35,492 bases of DNA, from positions 1 to 35,492 of the forward strand of contig JAAYNR010000059.1 in NCBI GenBank assembly GCA_012520735.1. Direction: 5' to 3'. Shown here piece by piece: positions 31,380-35,492 of this stretch; position 1 is the stretch's first letter, and the number at the start of each line of letters is the position of its first letter. The translations under genes were made by a program, and so were the position numbers. The notes beneath the pieces were generated by a model. That model saw only the letters and a program-made list of their open reading frames with translations, had not been told where the DNA came from and did no database searches. This DNA comes from Lentisphaerota bacterium. Lineage in GTDB: Bacteria > Verrucomicrobiota > Kiritimatiellia > RFP12 > JAAYNR01.

Positions 31380-33902
31380 ATGAGTAAATTTGTACTACGC
31401 TTTTCCATGTTCATCCCCCTTCTGGCCGCCGCCAGCATGGCTTTAGCCGCCCCGCAAAGCCCCCATACCACACCCTACACTTTCCGCCTTTATGAGGGAA
31501 CTACCCTGTTTGTAAATAACCCCCAGGGTGTTCCGTTCGGCATCACACTCGATATCCGTGACCTCAACCTCATGGCTAATGGACCGCGTGAGACCCTTTT
31601 TAAGGTCTATGACCCCCACGGCATCCCTGTTGTCCGTGAGGTAATCCCCGACGACGGCTGTGCCTCGGCTAATTTCCCCGACCGTATCGGCGGCTGGGAT
31701 CATGAATTGCAATATTATGCCAATATCTACGCTAAAGGAACTAAACCTACTATCCGCTGGAGTGCCTGGTCCGACCCTTCCCGCCTCCAGACAATTGTGG
31801 CCCGCACCTTTAAACACTCTGTCGCCGGCGGTATTAAGGGTGTTTATCGCATTGTGCTCGCCGGTACTCCCGATATCTACGCCACCTTGCATCTCCCCTC
31901 TGGTCTGAAAGTCGGCTATGCCGGCCACCCCACTTTTATGCACGGCCACGGCAATATGATGCAAAAATCGTATCTCTATGTCCCCAAAGGGAGTAGTGGC
32001 CTCTTTTTCGCCTTTGCCGAACTTGATGAACCGCGCAGCCGCCATTTTAAACTTACCGACCCCCACGGTAAGATCCTTTTTGATGGCCCTGCCACTGGCG
32101 GTTATGTCGCCGCTAATGACCCGGGCCGCTCTATCACTACCACTTTCACTAAACCCGCAGATTACGAAAACCGCCTCTTTACCCTGGAGGTTTCACCCGG
32201 TGCTAACGATTTCCTCGCTAAAGTCACCTTCCAACAGCCCCGTGAAACCTTTGGTGATTACGTCGGTATGGGGAGCTCAGCCGTCTTCTGTGACGACCCC
32301 ACCACCGCCACCGCCATCGCCGGTGGTACTATAGTGGCCGATAACCTCACCTTCTGGCACCCCTTCCAAATCCGCTTCCACCAATGGCTCAAGGCCAACT
32401 CCCCCCAACTCACCACCAAAATGGCCTCAGACCTCACTTATATATATAATGGTATGCGCTACCTCGAAGTCGGCGATAACCGTGGCTCAGCCTCCTGGTC
32501 AAATCTCGCCTATGCCATGGGCTATTATGGCTGCGATATCTTCCGCCCCAGTTGGCTCCTCTTACAGCAGCCCGACCTCCCACCAGAGGCTAACGCCATC
32601 ATCAAAGAGGGGCTGATCATGGCTGGCGACCGCCTCAGCTTTGCCACCCATATCGAAAAAGTCAACGGTAACGCTTTCGCCCAGATGAATGTAGCCCTCT
32701 GGTATTGCCACCGCGCCACCGCCGACCCCATCCAGAAAGATATCTTCGAAACTTTCTGGCAACGCTGGACCACCGAAGGCTGGGGCACCGGCAGTGGCCT
32801 GAGCAAATCGGGCGATGCCCAAGAGCATTTCGCCCATGATGCCCACTACGGCTCGTATCTCCTCGATAATTGGCGCCCTTCAGGGTGTACCTGGATCAAA
32901 GGCGGCATCGGTATCCTCGCCGATGCCACCGACGACCCCCGCTTCCAACAGGTTTACGACCGCTACCGTAACCTCTACTCATATCTATACTGCCGTGAAG
33001 CTAACGGCACACCCGTTGCCGCTACCCCCTGGAGCAGCCGCACCTTTATGCACCCACACAGAAGTGCCGCAAACTGGGAAGGCCCCGACTGTCGCTGGCA
33101 GGGTGACCCCGGCCCTGACTGCACTGTTAATGTCAATAATGGAGGTGAATGGTTTGCCGCCCGCCGCAAAAACTACTATATCCTCACCTTCCATGGTCGT
33201 CTCGCCCCCGAATGGCTCACCCGCTGTTTCCCCGGTCAGCTCGGCTTCTCCGGCGGCACCATCTGCCAACTCACCATCCCCGGTAAAGGTCCTGTTTTGG
33301 CCGGTACTCTCCACGAATCATACGGTCAGGATATGGATCCCTCCCTCTGGCCTACCCTCAAAATTCACTCGCTCGTCGGCGAAACCTGGGATGGCAAACC
33401 CCTTGTCGCCGCCATCAGCGAACATAACAACCCCACCCTCACCGGCAACACCCTCACCAGCTCCGGTGAAATACGTGGTGCCCACCTCCAATCGACCCGT
33501 ACTTATAAATATAACCCCGACTCCATCGAGTGCTCCGTCGCCCTCGCCGAGTCGGACTATGCCCGCGCCCTCTCCCTCTGGAGTCAAGGTCGTCTCTGGT
33601 CCGAACTCCGCCAGGTCTGGGAACTCCTCCCCATCATGACACTCCGCCCCGATGGCAAAACCCCCACCTCTATCACCGTCCATGACAACTCACCTCTCAC
33701 CACCACCGGCCTCGAAACCACCAAACTCCGTATCGACCGCGGCGGTTTCGGCCTCACCATCGCCCTTCCGGCTCCCACTTTCGTCAAACTCAGCCCTAAT
33801 GGCCATATCATGATCCAAGTCGCCAAACCCACCCCGCCCGGCACCAAACCCTACCCCGCCGCTGACATCCGACTCTCCTACAAACTTATCCCCTTCAGTT
33901 AA
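31380..33902 (+). CDS. Large secreted protein of unknown family, possibly a polysaccharide lyase-like toroid enzyme
   Basis: 840 aa with signal peptide MSKFVLRFSMFIPLLAAASMALAA; beta-rich N-terminal half; Trp/Tyr-rich helical segment (SWSNLAYAMGYYGCDIFRPSWLLL, AFAQMNVALWYCHRATADPIQKDIFETFWQRWTTEGWG); C-terminal beta-like region. Preceded by aaggagc. Confidence 0.6.
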   Translation: MSKFVLRFSMFIPLLAAASMALAAPQSPHTTPYTFRLYEGTTLFVNNPQGVPFGITLDIRDLNLMANGPRETLFKVYDPHGIPVVREVIPDDGCASANFPDRIGGWDHELQYYANIYAKGTKPTIRWSAWSDPSRLQTIVARTFKHSVAGGIKGVYRIVLAGTPDIYATLHLPSGLKVGYAGHPTFMHGHGNMMQKSYLYVPKGSSGLFFAFAELDEPRSRHFKLTDPHGKILFDGPATGGYVAANDPGRSITTTFTKPADYENRLFTLEVSPGANDFLAKVTFQQPRETFGDYVGMGSSAVFCDDPTTATAIAGGTIVADNLTFWHPFQIRFHQWLKANSPQLTTKMASDLTYIYNGMRYLEVGDNRGSASWSNLAYAMGYYGCDIFRPSWLLLQQPDLPPEANAIIKEGLIMAGDRLSFATHIEKVNGNAFAQMNVALWYCHRATADPIQKDIFETFWQRWTTEGWGTGSGLSKSGDAQEHFAHDAHYGSYLLDNWRPSGCTWIKGGIGILADATDDPRFQQVYDRYRNLYSYLYCREANGTPVAATPWSSRTFMHPHRSAANWEGPDCRWQGDPGPDCTVNVNNGGEWFAARRKNYYILTFHGRLAPEWLTRCFPGQLGFSGGTICQLTIPGKGPVLAGTLHESYGQDMDPSLWPTLKIHSLVGETWDGKPLVAAISEHNNPTLTGNTLTSSGEIRGAHLQSTRTYKYNPDSIECSVALAESDYARALSLWSQGRLWSELRQVWELLPIMTLRPDGKTPTSITVHDNSPLTTTGLETTKLRIDRGGFGLTIALPAPTFVKLSPNGHIMIQVAKPTPPGTKPYPAADIRLSYKLIPFS

Positions 33903-33947
33903 GCCACACCCTTGTTTTTACCCCCCGGATAGGCTATATTGACCGTC

Positions 33948-34994
33948 ATGGATCGTATTTTCTACCTCTTGCGACGCCTCCTGCTGGCAATACCTACCTT
34001 TATCGGTATTACCTTGGTCTGCTTCGCCCTCACCCGCATCCTCCCCGGTGGTCCCGTGGAGATGCGCCTCCTCCGTATGCGAGGCATCGGTGAAGGCGGA
34101 GCCGCCATAGCCGCCGAAGCCCAGGCCGGCGCCGCTATCACCGCCGATCAACGCCAGGCTCTTAATGCCAAGTTCGGCTTTGATAAACCTTTCCTCGTCC
34201 AGTACGCCACCTGGCTCATCCGCGACCGCATGGGCCTCGCCATGACCTCCTACGACTTCCCCAACCGCACCGCCTGGGACCTCATCTCCTCGCGCTTCCC
34301 TATCTCACTCTGGTTCGGCATCACCGGCTTCTTCCTCGCTTACCTCGTCTGTATCCCCCTCGGCATCGCAAAAGCCCTCCACCACGGCACCCGCTTCGAT
34401 GCCCTCTCCAGTCTCGTCGTCTTTATCGGCTATGCCATCCCCTCCTTCGCCCTGGCCATGCTCCTGCGTACCGCCCTCTGCGGTACGGTCGACGGCCTCT
34501 GGGATCTCTTCCCCCTCGGTGGCTTCGAGTCTGCTACCGCCTCGCAACTCCCCTTCTGGCAACGCCTCGCCGACCGCGCCCGCCACATGACCCTCCCCGT
34601 CGCCTGCTACATGGCCGGCAGTTTCGCCGTCCTCACCCTCCTCATGAAAAATGCCGCCCTCGACCAAATATCGAGCGACTACGTCCGCACCGTGCTCGCT
34701 AAAGGTGCCTCCTTCCGCCGTGCCGTCTGGCACCACGCCCTCCGTAATTCGCTCATCCCCATAGCCACCGGCCTCGGCAGTATCCTCACCCTCTTTTTTG
34801 CCGGCTCGGTCATTATCGAAACGATCTTCGAAATCCCCGGCATGGGTCAACTCAGCCTCACCGCTCTGGTCCGCCGCGACTACGCCGTCTTTATGGCACT
34901 CCTCTCTCTCACCGCTTCACTGCAGCTCATCGGTAATCTCATCTCTGATATCTGCTACATGATCATCGACCCCCGCATCCACTTCAACCGCTAA
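33948..34994 (+). CDS. yejB: ABC transporter permease, YejB/OppB family
   Basis: MDRIFYLLRRLLLAIPTFIGITLVCFALTRILPGGPVEMRL, FGFDKPFLVQYATWL, LGIAKALHHGTRFDALSSLVVFIGYAIPSFALAMLL, ETIFEIPGMGQLSLTALVRRDYAVF, LISDICYMIIDPRIHF. ATG 33948 preferred over the TTG at 33939. Confidence 0.9.
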   Translation: MDRIFYLLRRLLLAIPTFIGITLVCFALTRILPGGPVEMRLLRMRGIGEGGAAIAAEAQAGAAITADQRQALNAKFGFDKPFLVQYATWLIRDRMGLAMTSYDFPNRTAWDLISSRFPISLWFGITGFFLAYLVCIPLGIAKALHHGTRFDALSSLVVFIGYAIPSFALAMLLRTALCGTVDGLWDLFPLGGFESATASQLPFWQRLADRARHMTLPVACYMAGSFAVLTLLMKNAALDQISSDYVRTVLAKGASFRRAVWHHALRNSLIPIATGLGSILTLFFAGSVIIETIFEIPGMGQLSLTALVRRDYAVFMALLSLTASLQLIGNLISDICYMIIDPRIHFNR

Positions 34995-35492
34995 TGTCAC
35001 ACCCACCCCTCCAGGAACGCTCCCTTAACGCCAAACGGTTCGCCGCCTTTCGTCGCAACCGCCGCGCCTGGTTCTCCCTCTGGCTCCTAATCTCCCTCGC
35101 CCTGATCAGCCTCGTCGCCAACCTCATATGCACCCCGCACCCCCTCCTCCTCCGCTATAACAGCAAAACCTACTTCCCCGCCCTGCGCCACTACAGCGAA
35201 CACACCTTACTCAATAACCACCGCCATACCCCCATGACCTCCTGGCGTCAATTTGTCGCCTCCCCCACTTTCACCACTAACCGCCATAATTTCGCTCTCT
35301 TCGCCCCTCTCCCCTACGGCCCAAACGAAATCCTCAACGCCGCCGACTTCACCCCCTATCGTCGCCTCCGCCTCACTATCACCCCCGCCCCCCATACCGG
35401 ACGCCTCAACCTCACCCCTAACGGTACCATCACCGCCCCCCTAGCTTGTGAACCGTTCTTTCCACCCCACACCCCTATCACCAACACCCCCC
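34994..35492 (+). CDS. yejE: ABC transporter permease, YejE-like, 3' end truncated by window end
   Basis: TAATG overlap with yejB. MSHPPLQERSLNAKRFAAFRRNRRAWFSLWLLISLALISLVANLICTPHPLLLRYNSKTYFPALRHYSEHTLL matches the YejE N-terminus. Frame open to window end; absent from the ORF track. Confidence 0.85.
   Translation, partial: MSHPPLQERSLNAKRFAAFRRNRRAWFSLWLLISLALISLVANLICTPHPLLLRYNSKTYFPALRHYSEHTLLNNHRHTPMTSWRQFVASPTFTTNRHNFALFAPLPYGPNEILNAADFTPYRRLRLTITPAPHTGRLNLTPNGTITAPLACEPFFPPHTPITNTP

Noticed and set aside
32815-33639. 274-aa plus-strand ORF
   Set aside because: Alternate frame inside the 840-aa secreted protein; Pro/Ser/Thr-rich low-complexity translation.
34305-34850. 181-aa minus-strand ORF
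   Set aside because: Antisense to yejB; Glu/Gly-rich low-complexity translation.

Overview
The window is gene-dense bacterial chromosome. Family content suggests a PVC-like (Lentisphaerae/Kiritimatiellota-type) organism, but that placement is an inference and was not tested. From left to right: a GH2 beta-galactosidase running off the left edge (missing from the ORF track because it has no stop in the window) with an NAD-dependent epimerase; Lon protease; a 1167-aa secreted multi-domain protein with a DUF4091/glycosidase-like C-terminus; an AT-richer patch with an orphan ORF and a degenerate ISL3-family transposase; a catalase with a Lys/Ala-rich N-terminal tail, convergent through a shared bidirectional terminator with a CofE-like ligase-hemA-ahbC-ahbD operon (siroheme-dependent heme route); an M55 D-aminopeptidase / isochorismatase-fold hydrolase / D-aminoacylase group; serA; a BamD-like / LptE-like / putative beta-type AroQ chorismate mutase / EEP phosphatase operon; the nusA-infB-rbfA-truB operon with a readable promoter and an intrinsic terminator in its leader; a large secreted lyase-like protein; and yejB plus a truncated yejE. 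The observations most worth checking are the TAA-ATG coupling of a CofE-family ligase to a HemA that ends before its dimerisation domain, the candidate nusA leader attenuator, and the eukaryote-like AroQ-beta candidate. No CRISPR array, tRNA or rRNA gene was recognised.
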